Shown here: one piece after another, positions 1-12,026 of the stretch
How positions within the stretch are numbered: position 1 is the stretch's first letter
How the letters are laid out: each line of letters begins with the position of its first letter
Source: Fratercula arctica
Taxonomy: Eukaryota > Chordata > Aves > Charadriiformes > Alcidae
Length of the DNA stretch: 64,000 bases
Direction of reading: 5' to 3'
Assembly: GCA_947846985.1 (NCBI GenBank)
Contig: CANTUZ010000001.1
Coordinates: 33,256,727-33,320,726 of the forward strand
Made by a program: the position numbers and the translations under genes
Notes under the pieces: model-generated
What the model was told of the DNA's origin: nothing
Databases searched by the model: none
Seen by the model: the letters and a program-made list of their open reading frames with translations, nothing else

Positions 1-3000
1 GTGTTCTTATGCATCCGACAGAAATACAACTTGGCAACTGTCATCAAACACAACAGAAACAATTGGCAGTTGCAAGCAAAACAAATGACACATCCAAGGG
101 CTAATACTGAGAGGGATTATACCCTTAGGGATTATACCCTTAAAAAGTAATATTGAGCAGATATATAACTTGTGGTAAGGGCTGGTGGAAATGTGGTGGT
201 GACTTAGTATTGGTGATGGAGTGCAATCCCCAAAAGCACAGTTGGCAGGAGCATGCATCTGTGTTATTTGTGAAGAGCAATAATGTGGCAAAAACAGAAG
301 GTGATTCAGACAGCAACCGTTGCCAAAGAAGGAAAGAAGGATGCTTCTCCAGGATTGTGTGGCTATTTTTATGGATGACAAAGTTGCTTATGCACTCCCA
401 AAATGGAGATTAATAAAAGCAATTGTTTTGCACTACACTGTGTTAGTATATAGTTATCCTTAAAGGGATTTTATTGTTCTTCAATTTTTTCCAGATTTAA
501 GGTAAAATATTTTGTTCTTCCTATATTCTATGTGAAAGAAAAAAGAGCTTTAAAAACTACTCCAAGTGGTCAAGAAGATTTCTCTTCTTGCCTCTCTGAC
601 TACTAGTTCCAGATATTTGTTCTTCCGAGGTTTTCATTGTTCTCCACCATGCCAATTTCTTATTAGATGAAACAGGAATTAATTCATTTTGACAAATCTA
701 GGCACAATGTGGACTTGAAAATATTGATGTTCAGTGTTCTTACTTTCTTGTACAAATGTGTCAATATTCAAGCCTTTTGTACAGTATCCCCAGGGACTCC
801 AACTTGAACATCATGTGCTTTTCCATTCTTAAAGTTTTTTATCATCTCCGATTACTTTCCATGTTAATGATTTCATTTAGTAATTGTTTATTAACATTTT
901 TCATATGTTAACTATCTCTCTTCTGCCAAGTTGGTTTTTATAATTCCAAGAGATCGTAAACCCTTACCTAGCTGCATAAATATATGTATAGATCCCTTTA
1001 AAAATACTGCTATGATCATTGAAAGCACAAAATATTACTTCTTTAACTCTTCAAGCGTGTAGTATATAAATTTAATGTATCTCTGTGTTTAGCATAGCAT
1101 ATTCATGTCTCCAATACCTTAATAATCATATATCCAAATGGATCTGTTAAAAAAACATATGTGGGCAAGGTTGATTCCCATTTTTTGTAATCCTGCATAA
1201 CCCTATCAGTATCTTTGATTCTGAAGACCAACAAACTTACCAGCAAGCTCAACAGGAGTTGTCTCCAGCTCTGTCTCTGGTGTCCTGGTCCTGCTCCAAA
1301 TAGGCGTAATGCCAGGACACGGAGCAGACTGCAGTGGTGGTGCTGATGGATGATCGTCCCCTGCCCCTAGACAAGAGCTATATATCCAACTTCTGTTATT
1401 GCACCACTCAGTAGCATTAATATAGTTAAACTTGGGATTTTTCTGGATGTGGTAAATATATTGACTTTACTTTCCAGTGACTTTATCAGTTCCTTCTTCT
1501 CTGCACCTCAGAGTTCAGACCAGTATTTCCTTTGGACATCCCATCTGTAGGCTCTCTTCATGGTTTGTCAGCAATATGCGGGTGGCATGCATCAGCTTCT
1601 CTGTAGATGCAAGCAGCACCAATCTCCTTGGGGGTCTGAACAAGATCTTCACTTCAGAAATCTAGCTGAATTTTCCATCACTGTGACTCATAATACTAGT
1701 TTTTAGTATTCAGAGAATGCTTTTCATTTCCAGGATGCTCTACAAATGGTACCTGTGCATCCTCTCAGTGCTCATATGGTGTATAAAAGCATTTCATTCT
1801 CAATTTAACACATTGGGAAACTGAAGGAACTTATTCAAGAGGACAGAGAAAGTAAACCTGGTCCTGGTTAAAAGCTGTTCATGCTTTCCATAGTCTTGCT
1901 ATTGACCTTAGCGGGGTTTGGATCAGTGCCTGCAAGATATGAAATTAGATTTCAAGAATTATTGACTGTGTCCTCTTCAATATACCTCAGCACAGTCACC
2001 TTCTGGAGGCGAGGAGTCCCAGCACACCTAGAAGGATGTTTTGGGAGTGTTGGCCCCCAGCATTCTTCTCGTGCTTTTGTAGATTGATTCCAGTTGTAAA
2101 AGAAACTGATGACAAAGCCAGGTATTTAACACTGGCAAAGTTACTTACAAAGTCACGTTTCTTTGGACGTGGGAGGAATTAATGGCAAATAATTTTCTTC
2201 CACTTAAATCACAAATCTGCTTCGATTGGTATGCAAGCTAAAAGCTCTCCCTCCCAGCTCCCTCCCAAGGCCATGTTCACAGTGTTTGTGGACATGAGTT
2301 TCCTTTTTGCCATCTCCCTTAGATATCCTTGTTTTTCTCTGTGTCTGCATCACTGCCAAAGGAATACACAGAAAACTGTACCTTTACTGAAACCTGCCAT
2401 CTTCACTTTGGGTGAGAGCATGTGTCTGTGTTTTGAGCAGAGTTTGCTGTTGTTTCAGTTCCCAACTCTTGTAGAGAAGCTGAAACATATCTAGTAGTTG
2501 GCTTAAAGAGACAACAGCAATGGTTAAAACAACTTATGGTAGCAGTCACCAGATGATGATGTTTTTCCTTGGCTGTCACATGGGACCTTAAAGATGTATG
2601 CAGGACAGGGAGAACCTGGCCTTCTGTCTATCTTCTTGTACATTTCCACCTGCTCCATCTTTGCCCCAGAATGCTGTGAGTCTACTATGGATATCGGATT
2701 TGATATGAGATTTGCTATCTGGCTAGCACTGTAGCTGATCCTCCCTTTGTCCAGAGGGATGGACGAGATGCCTTCCTCAGCATCTTTCCAGTGCCAGTTT
2801 TCCCTGATCTGGGGAGAGGACCGGTATGACAGCGTGTGTTGAATGCTGTTGTGGTGCTCCCCATTGCGTCCCGTGGAGCTCCGCGGGCCGCTTTAGCAGG
2901 GAGGAGTAATGGTGGACTTCCACCCGCAGCAGGAGCGTGCGGCGCAGGATGGCCTGCTGTGACTGTCAGAAGCCTGACTTTTATAAATGAGATCAAGCAA

Positions 3001-4924
3001 ATTAGCGTCGCCTGAGGACTTCTTTGAATTGTATGTTGCCCTTTCACCTCGGACTTTGTCTCCCAGCATTCACTAACCATGAATATTTAATACAGCCACC
3101 ACTGCATCCCATAGAATGAATGACAGGCTCCGAGTTTCAAAGCTTAATCTGAAAAGCAATGCATATACATTGATACTTAAAAAAAAAAAGCCTCACACCC
3201 AGAGCAAATCCTTTTTCATAAGGCCACTTATTAAAAAAAAAGTAATGTAATATCATGAGTTTTCATTAATACTAGTCTTCAATAAGCCTAAAGCAAATCC
3301 TTGCTTGCTGTGCGCTTGCTACGCTTGATGTACAGAACTGCCTGAAAGTGATGAAGGCTCACAGCCAGTGCGTGGAGAGCAGGGAGCGTGCGGCCGAGAC
3401 AGATATAAGCTCTACTGGAACAGAGGTTCTCAGTCCTCAGTTGTCTTCCCTGGAGAAGATGATTATGGATGTTTCACAGGAATCATAATGCTAATTTTCA
3501 GCCCCCACAGAGTGCTTTACACCTGCAGAGTGCTATAAAAATGTGAGCTAATCCTCCGCAGTAAGTGAGTATCCTTGTACCTCTTTTGGAGATGCAGAAA
3601 TTAGGATACAGAAAGGTCAGCGGGCTAACCCAGGGTCACATAACTTCTCAGCAGCAGGTTTAGGATGAAGAAACAGGCCTCTCTTGTCACATTCCATTGC
3701 TCATGCTGTCTTGTAGCAAATGTAGCTCAAATTTCCTAAAAATACATATATATCTATATATAAAATCGTAGAGAAGGAGTTGTTTCCCTCTTTACTTCTT
3801 CAAAATAAACAAGCTCCCGAGCTACCAAACCCCACGTTTCCATGTATCATTAAATACTTTCAAGTTGCTATCCAGAAAACTCAGCAGAAAACCTGTAGAA
3901 CACCAAAGTAACTCTCTTCTTTTAAATAATTGATGATGCCAAATAGCAGCAGTGTTATGCCAACAAAGAGATCGGTCTCTCAAAATATTTTATTCATTAT
4001 GCCTCAAGAAACCCAAAGCCTTGTTTTTAACGAAAGCAAATTTCTGAAGTTGGCTCTCAGTTCATCTGAAACATCTGCTTATTACAATTCTTGGTGTTAC
4101 AGCACTGGTGCTCCCCAGTAAATCTTTCAGCTTTAAATAATACGTATGGAAGTCTTGGCAAAGAGATTGGGAAGGAGAAAGAGTAACATTTGCCAAATAT
4201 GCATTTTACTTTATGGGACTGTAGTGGTATATTTTAATAATACATGTATTGAAGAGAATCTACTAATCCGATTAAATAACAGAACAAGAAGGAATTAATT
4301 CCAAGGTTCAAAAAGATCCCATTCTAAACAGCTGAAACTTTATATTCCAGGGTAAAATGGTTAGAAGTCTTGGCTAACTACACTCCTATAAAACAGCCAG
4401 AAATGGATCTTTCTCTGTAGTGTTCGTAAATCAAGGTCACTTATGTGAGGCAGCTATGTTGTGATAAATCTGTCTGACAATTAGACGGAGAGGGCATATC
4501 GACGTTAAATTGTATTCTTTGTGCACTCTGGTCAGGAGGCAATGTAAACACTGCAGTAGCATTATGAAACCGAAAATTGCATTCCAGATAATAACAGATA
4601 TTCATGGTACATGGCTTTACACTTTAATGTGCTGTGGTTTTTACTCAGTCATATTAATATTTTAAATTATGTAACATTCCCTTTTTTATGCATAGTTTCT
4701 TTTTTTTTCACTGAAAACGCACCTCCCCCTCCCTCTCTCCTCCCTATTTTTCTGCCTTTTCCCTTTTGCATTTTTCCTTTTCCCTTCTCCTTTTTTTAAC
4801 AGTGATGCTTGGGGGGAGAAAAAAAGAAAAAAAAAAAAGCCTAAAGCGAAACTGTCTGTGCAAGAAAATAGTAACAAGTGGTTTCAAGATTTATAAGCCA
4901 GGATTTTATGTTATATATTTTCAG
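1..4924 (+). other. ENOX1: ENOX1 intron (partial), upstream of first visible exon
   Basis: No coding exon could be recognised here, and the ENOX1 leader exon with the start methionine was not found. The stretch is mostly unique AT-rich sequence. Visible small structures are a 15-bp tandem duplication at 113-142, a GC-richer patch around 2860-2960, and a pyrimidine-rich run at about 4686-4800 followed by an A-rich run at about 4820-4840. The intron ends in a good acceptor (pyrimidine-rich, then TTTTCAG at 4918-4924). The assignment as intron rests on exon 4925-5098 starting in the middle of a codon, which requires an upstream coding exon. Confidence 0.8.
113..142. repeat. 15-bp tandem duplication
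   Basis: The unit gggattataccctta occurs twice head-to-tail with no mismatch (113-127 and 128-142). Each unit also contains a short inverted repeat, GGG...CCC around ATTATA. It looks like a recent slippage or microduplication with no coding meaning. Confidence 0.9.
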
Positions 4925-5098
4925 ATTCAATCTGTGTACCAGGCTTTGATCCAAGCCTTAGCATGATGACTGGAATCACTCCGATTAACCCAATGATACC
5001 AGGCATGGGGTTAGTGCCGCCACCACCACCAACAGATGTGCCTGTAGTCAAAGAAATAATTCACTGCAAAAGCTGCACGCTCTTCCCTCCAAACCCAA
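4925..5098 (+). CDS. ENOX1: ENOX1 coding exon A: end of leader and proline-rich segment before the RRM
   Basis: This exon encodes about 58 residues, beginning within a GAT/Asp codon split by the intron (phase 1) and ending after the first base of an Asn codon. Visible segments include SICVPGFDPS, a Met/Pro-rich stretch (MTGITPINPMIPGMG), a run of five prolines and then VVKEIIHCKSCTLFPPNP. The cysteine pair CKSC lies in the segment just before the RRM-like domain. ENOX1 is a cell-surface, growth-related hydroquinone/NADH oxidase with protein disulfide-thiol exchange activity. That role is known for the family, not shown here. The acceptor is TTTTCAG (4918-4924) and the donor is a strong GTAAGT (5099-5104). 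The length is 174 nt, a multiple of three with phase 1 at both ends. The sequence matches ENOX1 better than ENOX2, whose homologous segment lacks the SICVPG start. Confidence 0.97.
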
Positions 5099-6100
5099 GT
5101 AAGTGGATCTGATGAAACAATGTTATTTTCCTAAATATATTGCATGAAATATTTTTTTTTTTTTAATCTAATAAAAATTATGGGTTTTAAATAGAGCATA
5201 GGCAAGTATGGTGTTTCCTTCTAAGGTCTACTCTGTGTATAAAGCATGGTATGGTATCAGAGTATGCTTATTCATCTCTGTAAGGTCATGTAAAAAAACC
5301 TATGCAGTTTGTACAAAAAAGAAGAACAATTATTTAAACAAAGCTATCAGAGCCTGAAGATCTACGCTTCTCATAGTAGAAATCTGTCTTTCCTTTAGAT
5401 GTCACAAAATACAACCATTATATGGTGCCGATCATCTCTGTGCTCCCCTTCAGGTGCCCACAGTTAGACGGGACTAATCTGGGCTCATGCCCCTGACTGA
5501 GCACAGCACCTCCCACCCAAGCGCTGACTACCTCTGGTCCCTGCCTGGGGGAGATGGAGAGAAAGGAGGACTATGGTTCCTCTCTTGCCGTTTTTTGGGG
5601 GGCAGCATGCGAGTAAGCTGTTTCTCCTCTTTAAGAGCCAGGACCAGGCTTCCTTCCTCCCCTCCTGGGACTTTGTGCAAATAGAAGACTCTTCCTATTG
5701 AGCCACCAGCTCAGGCACAAAGCCTGATTTTGTATATCGTAGCCCCAGGAGTTTAGTTTCAGAGCCATCAGACCAGGAGCTTTCACTATCACTGTGAAGG
5801 CAAAAGAGAAAATTAAGCAAATAATAGTCTGGTGCTCTGGGTTTGCCATGTACCCAGATCGTGGTTTAATCAAACTGGCTGTGTGTGTGAATATGTACGT
5901 ATATGTGTATTTTAAGGTTGTAACCCCATTTACTGCGTTAAAGGGCCAAAAAACAAAGTCATATCAATCAGATTCCTTCTTAGAGAATTACTTCTAGAGG
6001 AATTCTCTAGTAGTCTACATAGAAACAAGGTGAAGTGTTTTGAAAGAGTGTCTTTTTTATATAGCCTTCAAAAATTTAATAGTTTTCTGATTTAAGTGTG

Positions 6101-6136
<36 letters not shown>

Positions 6137-6875
6137 TAAAAATAACATTTCTAGCCACTCCACCTCAGGAGCACTTATAAACAGTGAGGTTATCCTTCCC
6201 GTGTGCTGGCGTCCGCTCCATTATCTGGCAACAAGACAAAACAGATAACCAGCAGAGCGTTTTCATCATGCTGTCACTTCGTTGTGTTTCCCACTTTGTT
6301 TTTCTGTTTCCTGTGCTCTTGTACTCCAAGACAGAAATGAAATTATGCTAAGGTCAGGGAAAGGTGTCCGTCCAGCCCAAGTGCCGGGGCAGTACGCAGC
6401 GTGGGCTGGCTTGTAGAGGGCTCACGCACTTGACGAGTGTGGCGAGTGATGGGTATGAGCCAGAGATGGTGAAGTTCAGGCTTTGAATGTACTGCAGGAG
6501 CACTTTAGATCTGTGCTCAGGGTCAAATCAGTTGCAGAAGCTTCCCTGCTTTGAAATAAAATATTTTCTGGGGTTTTTTGTGTGACTGTGCAGGGAAACG
6601 AAAGATCCTTTTAGACCTTACCGCCTGTCCTGGAGAACAACCCGCAGTGGCAGGAATTAATCTCTGAAATGCCACCTAAAACTTGAAAAGGTTTAGATTC
6701 AAGTAATCAATTTTGGACAATCTCTGCGATATTCAATTATTTTGCTTCTCCCTCTCTCCCGCCTCCATGCTATGTCAAATAACTGTTGCTGCCCAGAACT
6801 GATTAGGGGAATGAATAGAGCCAATGGATCAAAAGACGACTTTTGTATTCCAATGTGATTTCTGTTTTGACTTAG
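5099..6875 (+). other. ENOX1: ENOX1 intron between exons A and B
   Basis: This 1,777-nt intron has donor GTAAGT and acceptor TTGACTTAG (6867-6875). It holds a perfect palindrome built on alternating TA at 6096-6129 and otherwise unique sequence. No second gene or RNA gene is recognisable. Confidence 0.93.
6096..6129. repeat. (TA)12 microsatellite inside a 34-bp perfect palindrome
   Basis: GTGTG (6096-6100) is followed by twelve TA units (6101-6124) and CACAC (6125-6129). The two arms are exact reverse complements, so the block can extrude as a cruciform or fold as a hairpin in RNA. It is likely to be length-polymorphic. Confidence 0.93.
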
Positions 6876-7082
6876 ATCTTCCACCACCTTCAACAAGAGA
6901 GAGACCTCCTGGGTGTAAAACAGTGTTTGTTGGAGGATTACCAGAAAACGCAACGGAGGAAATTATTCAGGAAGTCTTTGAGCAGTGTGGAGATATAACA
7001 GCAATTCGGAAAAGCAAGAAGAATTTTTGTCACATTCGTTTTGCAGAGGAGTTCATGGTTGATAAAGCCATTTACCTTTCTG
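6876..7082 (+). CDS. ENOX1: ENOX1 coding exon B: core of the RRM-like domain
   Basis: This exon encodes about 69 residues with phase 1 at both ends (207 nt). It starts by completing the Asn codon of exon A, followed by LPPPSTRERPPGCKT. It contains both RRM signatures: RNP2-like VFVGGL (about 6923-6940) and RNP1-like KNFCHIRF (about 7018-7041), with the intervening helix PENATEEIIQEVFEQCGD. RNP1 has a cysteine where the consensus usually has glycine/alanine, as is normal in the ENOX family. NATEEIIQEV and GDITAIRK are ENOX1-type; ENOX2 differs at these positions. The acceptor TTGACTTAG is reasonable. The donor GTACTT (7083-7088) is weak at positions +4 and +5. An upstream in-frame ATG at 6824 is intronic and not the start. 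Reading through the donor stays open for 25 codons, to a stop at 7157-7159. Confidence 0.98.
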
Positions 7083-8070
7083 GTACTTCACATTCTTTAA
7101 TGGATTTTGCTTGCTTCTCATTTGTATTTTGTGATGCTAATGTTTGCTTATTTTCCTAGCTTTTATCTCAGCAAGTCTTTCTTGAGCTCAGTGGCTGTAG
7201 CTTGGAGGGGCAAGGGGCAATTCTGTACTTCTCCGCATCTGCCAAGACTTGTGCATGGTTTTGTATGTTGCTTACCCGGGAGCAATTTCCTGCCATCTCA
7301 CAACAATGCAACAGATCCTGAAATTCACTACAGAACAATCTTATTTTCAATTTACACAGGTTTATGTAGTTTTGCTCACAGGTTGTGGAAAGAGGACGGC
7401 ACTAGGCCAGGAGCGCTGCTGTTTTCCAGTGCCAATTTCTCTGATAGGCTGGCAATTTCATTGGCATATTTTTATAGACTTGCAGTGCAGTCTGAATAAA
7501 GTCTGCCTTTATGCGTGCATGTATTCTGCTACCGCATGGGTTTGATTCTGAGCCCCATCTGTAGGCTGCGTCTGTTGCCTCCCAGGACAATGAGTGCCAC
7601 AGAAACTCAGGTGTAAAATTTCAGAATCTCTTTTATTTTCCAACAAAGGAACAGACAAAAACCCCACACCTCTAACTCACAGGGAAAAAAGAAAAAAAGA
7701 AAGAAGAAAAAAGATTAAAAACCATTCTGCTTTCATGTGTCAGGCTTCCAGTGACTGTCAGTGCCCTCTTAAGGTTACAGGTTCCTTCCTATGAGGATTG
7801 GCTTCCTAACTGAGGCCTTACTCACCTTTCTGAGCTGGATCCCATCCCCTGTATCTATGTGTCTCCACAGACTGGTTCATCTCTCCTTCAGGGTCCTGGG
7901 GAGACCTACAAGTGTTATTTTGCCCCACAAGTGTAGTGTAGCACTTTCACCCCACATGAAAGGTATTCTTAAATAAACAAGGACTAGGGACTGCTCCTTC
8001 GCCAAGATAAGCTGACACAGACTGGCTTCCAGCCACCCACCCTGTGTAGGGTGACCTCAAAGGGACCTAC

Positions 8071-8122
8071 TGGGACCATCCAAAATGGAGCCTGACCCAC
8101 TGGGACCATCCAAAATGGAGCC
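8071..8122. repeat. 22-bp direct repeat at 30-bp spacing
   Basis: The sequence tgggaccatccaaaatggag plus CC occurs at 8071-8092 and again at 8101-8122 with no mismatch. The two copies are separated by eight bases, so the likely event is a 30-bp tandem duplication. It lies about 160 bp before the large purine satellite. Confidence 0.9.
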
Positions 8123-8286
8123 CAGGAGGCAGCTAACAATTAGCGGTACCTAGTTTGAGCTCCCACCCTGACCATCTTCTATTTAGCAGTAAAGACATAA
8201 CCTCAATGTCCTGTAAGTATCCATAGGAAGCTCACACAGCTAGAACCAAGGGGTTCTAGGGGAATGAAGAAAGAGAGTAAGAGAGC

Positions 8287-8637
<351 letters not shown>

Positions 8638-9701
8638 CATCTGAACTTTTGAAATATGTGGTCAGGAAAAAACTAACCAACTCCTTTGTTTCACAAAGGT
8701 TTTTGTCTTTGGGGTTGTGGTGGTGGTTTTTTTTTTCTAACTTGGCTGCTTGCTTTAAATATCTATTTGAAGAGCTACAGAAGCTTGTGAATTCTATGAG
8801 GTCTGCATGAAGATTTCTTTGAAATATTACTGTATTTTCACGTTTCTTCCAGATCTCTATTCCACCCAGGTTTTTTTTCTTCCTTTTATTTTTATTTTCA
8901 CTGCATTTCTTCTTCCCTCCTCATCCTCTCTTCCCAGTTTCCATCCTTCCTGTTTATTTGTTCATTCACTTTACTTCCATAAGGCTGGAGCTCACTGGGA
9001 CAGATTAGCAGGCATCGCAGTGGTAAGAAGCAGTAGGACATTTCCCAGCTTCCAACTTCTGTCTAGGTGTGCCCCATCTCCACAAGTAACGGAGCAGAGG
9101 AGGGGCACACCAGATTCAGTAGGAGCTGGGATTACTGTATATGATAAACAAAACAAGTGGCAGGAAACAGAGCAAAGAAAAGCTCAGGAATGTGCAGGCT
9201 GTCACCCTGGGCCGGAGCCAGTGTCCCTCTAGCTCAGTTTCCTGCTTCTCGGCAGTTGACTGCACCCTTTGCTTCACTCCAAGTCAAGTTTTGTTTTAAT
9301 TTTATATGCCTTAAATCCTGGAGGACTAGATTTGATGATTAGAGGTAGGAAATTCCCTCTGCTGCCGTGTGTCCTCCTTCATAACGCACGAGGGTGCGCA
9401 TTCAGGGTAGGGGAAACGAGCAGAGATGGAGGTGGCAGATTCCCTTCCTCATCCTGAATTTTCTGCCAGTTTATTTCCAAGTTCCTCATCCATCCTTCCT
9501 TCTTCCCGTTTCCTTTCGTCACAGTCGCACTGCTGTCCATGCTTCCTCTTACCGTCTGCTCCGCAGCCTGCCTCCCCATCTGTCTTTTTCCTCCACACCT
9601 TTTCTTTCTTCTGAAGTGCTGTACTTAGTGTCTCTGACCAGATCAGGGAAAGACAGAGAGGAGGAGGAAAAACAAGGGCACGCTGCAGCCAGGTTTCACT
9701 T

Positions 9702-10435
9702 AGAATCATAGAATGTGTTGGGTTGGAAGGGACCTTTAAAGGTGACCCCCCTGCAGTAAGCAGGGACATCTTCAACTAGATCAGGTTGCTCAGAGCCTCA
9801 TCAAGCCTGGCCTTGAATGTCTCCAGGGATGGGGCCTCCACCACCTCTCTGGGCAACCTGTTCCACCACCCTCATTGTAAAGAACTTCTTCTTAATGTCT
9901 AATCTAAACCCACCCTGCTCTAGTTTAAAACCATTGCCCCTCATCCTATCGCTACCTGCCCTTGCAAACAGCCCCTCCCTAGCTTTCCTGTAGGCCCCCT
10001 TCAGGTACTGGAAGGCTGCTATAAGGTCTCCCCGGAGCCTTCTCTTCTCCAGGCTGAACAACCCCAACTCTCTCAGCCTGTGCTCACAGGAGAGGTGCTC
10101 CAGCCCTTGGATCATCTTCGTGTCCCTCCTCTGGACCCACTCCAACAGGTCCATGTCCTTCTTGTGCTGAGGGCTCCAGAGCTGGACACAGTACTCCAGG
10201 TGGGGTCTCATGAGAGCAGAGTAGAGGGGGAGAATGACCTTTCTGGATCTGCTGGCCACGGTTCTTTTGATGCAGCCAGGGTGCAATTGGCCTTCTGGGC
10301 TGCAAGCACACATTGTTGGCTCATGTCCAGCTCTTCATCTACCAGTACCCCCAAGTCCTTTTCTGCAGGGCTGCTCTCTATCACGTCATCCCCCAGCCTG
10401 TATTGATAACAAGGATTGTCCTGACCACCAGCGCT
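9702..10435 (-). mobile_element. CR1 LINE, 5'-truncated, antisense to ENOX1
   Basis: On the minus strand this block carries the C-terminal end of the CR1 ORF2 (reverse-transcriptase protein) and the CR1 3' UTR. It ends with the octamer-type tail near 9702 (AGAATCATAGAAT on +). CR1-typical peptides are visible on the minus strand: [19 protein letters not shown] upstream, then [38 protein letters not shown] and FKLEQGGF. The two parts are in different frames, with an apparent one-base loss near 10275-10280, so the ORF is broken. The 3' part (9801-about 10280) is still open. No poly-A tail is present, as expected for CR1. Most CR1 copies are 5'-truncated, so this one is unlikely to be mobile. 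Confidence 0.95.
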
Positions 10436-11959
10436 CAACTCTGCAGATGAAACAGGGAGCACTGACTGTCCCCCACCACCGTAGAGCAGGGAGGTCTGGC
10501 AATGGGCAGGGGCATGTTTTATTTGTACTGAAATAACTGGGGCTTTTTAACCAGTCTTTATTGCATTCTCAAACATAATGCATTCTGAAATGGTGGGGAT
10601 AAAGCATATTGTTAAGGCATTTTCTTTTCCCTAAAAGAGACAAAAAAGACGTACAAACAGAATTTGTGGTTAATATTGTATGTGTATTATATTAGGGCAA
10701 AGTCATGCCTTTGATATCTGTAATATAATGGTAATTTTGTCTACCTAATCAGTTTTATCTGTCTCTCCCATCTAATCTCATCAAACTTTGTATTTATCCC
10801 TTGCTTATCATCAGAATAGTGCAAGTGATTACAAAATCCACCAAGTAGTTTAATCACTGATTTTTTTTCCTTTCTATTCACAAGTAAACATGTATGGAAA
10901 GGAGACTGGGAGGTGGATAGAAGACTATGATAAAAAAGTTGATTTGAGGAAGGGCGGTTTTCATTTAGCCCCAAAAGTTACATATTGATCTCACGAGGAA
11001 AAGGCTTTCTAAAATCAACATACCAGCCCACAAGAAAGCTCTTTCTCCAAATTGTGTGTACTTTAGTCTTGTGGCTGACAATTCAGTAACTCGTGCAAAT
11101 ATTGATGGCCCCAGACTTGAAAATATGGGACAAACAGGTGGCTTGAAACAGACCTGTTTATACCCCAAAAGCCTGTGTATACGCTTTTCCTGTCCTGATA
11201 TTTTGCCCTGTGGGTTTCCATTTAGTACCCTGTACTGGTTTTATTTTATGTTCTCGCTGATCAACATTTGATCTAGATCCCCAGTTAGAGAGCAGCTATT
11301 GGCCGGTCCCCAATATAGCAACACTCAAAGGTAAGTCAACCCACAGAGTTTTGACTAGACCTGTGATATGCAAATACTGTGTTTGATTTTTGTTTAGCAC
11401 CCTCATTAATTTTTCCTGTTGCTGCTGCTTTAAAGCAAGGATCTTGGCAAGTTCCCAAAGTCTTTTCCTCTGCCATTGTGTATGAAACTGAAATTAAAAA
11501 TGACAAGCCAGGCACACAGTTAGTGCTAGCTGCAGTCCTGAGCAAAGAGATGGGGAAAAGGGTCTGTGAGGGCAATTCATTGCCCATGCATGAAGGGAAG
11601 GCAATGGCAGGTGGTTCTCTCATGCATTCCAATACCCTCGAACATCAATAAGGAGACGCGGTACTGGAAAAGAGCGAGCCTCCCAGCTGCCCCGTGGCTC
11701 AGAGCTGCCATCCCAAATGGGTGCCTGAGGATCCCATATATAAAATAGGACCTGCCCATTGTGCACCCCTTGCTGCACAGCATCTTGCTGGCCATCAACC
11801 CGTCAAGGAGTCTGTTCTCCATTGGCCGGGCCAATGGTCCTGTAGTGTCCGCAAAGCCTGATTTAGGAAGGTGCAAGAAGCCACGCCAAAGGCGTTCGCT
11901 GTTTTTCTTAAGGGAAAGATGCCATGCCCTGAGCAACCCGGTCTGACTTTGAAGTTTAC

Positions 11960-12026
11960 TCTGCTCTGAGGAGGTTTTTGGACTAGGTGACATCCAAGGT
12001 CCCTTCCAATCCAGGTTATTCTAACT
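11960..12026 (+). mobile_element. Worn CR1 LINE 3' end
   Basis: The string TTTGGACTAGGTGACATCC followed by AAGGTCCCTTCCAATCC and a decayed TTATTCTAAC end matches the general pattern of CR1 3' tails in sense orientation. It is more diverged than the other copies. The 5' boundary is uncertain. The preceding 300 bp (11640-11960) may belong to the same element, but I cannot show it. Confidence 0.7.

Noticed and set aside
2715..3080. Minus-strand frame of 121 codons
   Set aside because: It has no recognisable domain, no splice context and an Ala/Pro-rich composition caused by a local GC patch. It is most likely chance.
7580..8250. Possible LTR or endogenous retrovirus remnant
   Set aside because: The text looks repeat-like, but I see no LTR ends with target duplication, no primer-binding site and no gag/pol peptides in any frame.
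10080..10536. Plus-strand frames of about 100 codons over the CR1 copy
   Set aside because: They are the opposite strand of CR1 ORF2. The real, decayed coding sense is minus.
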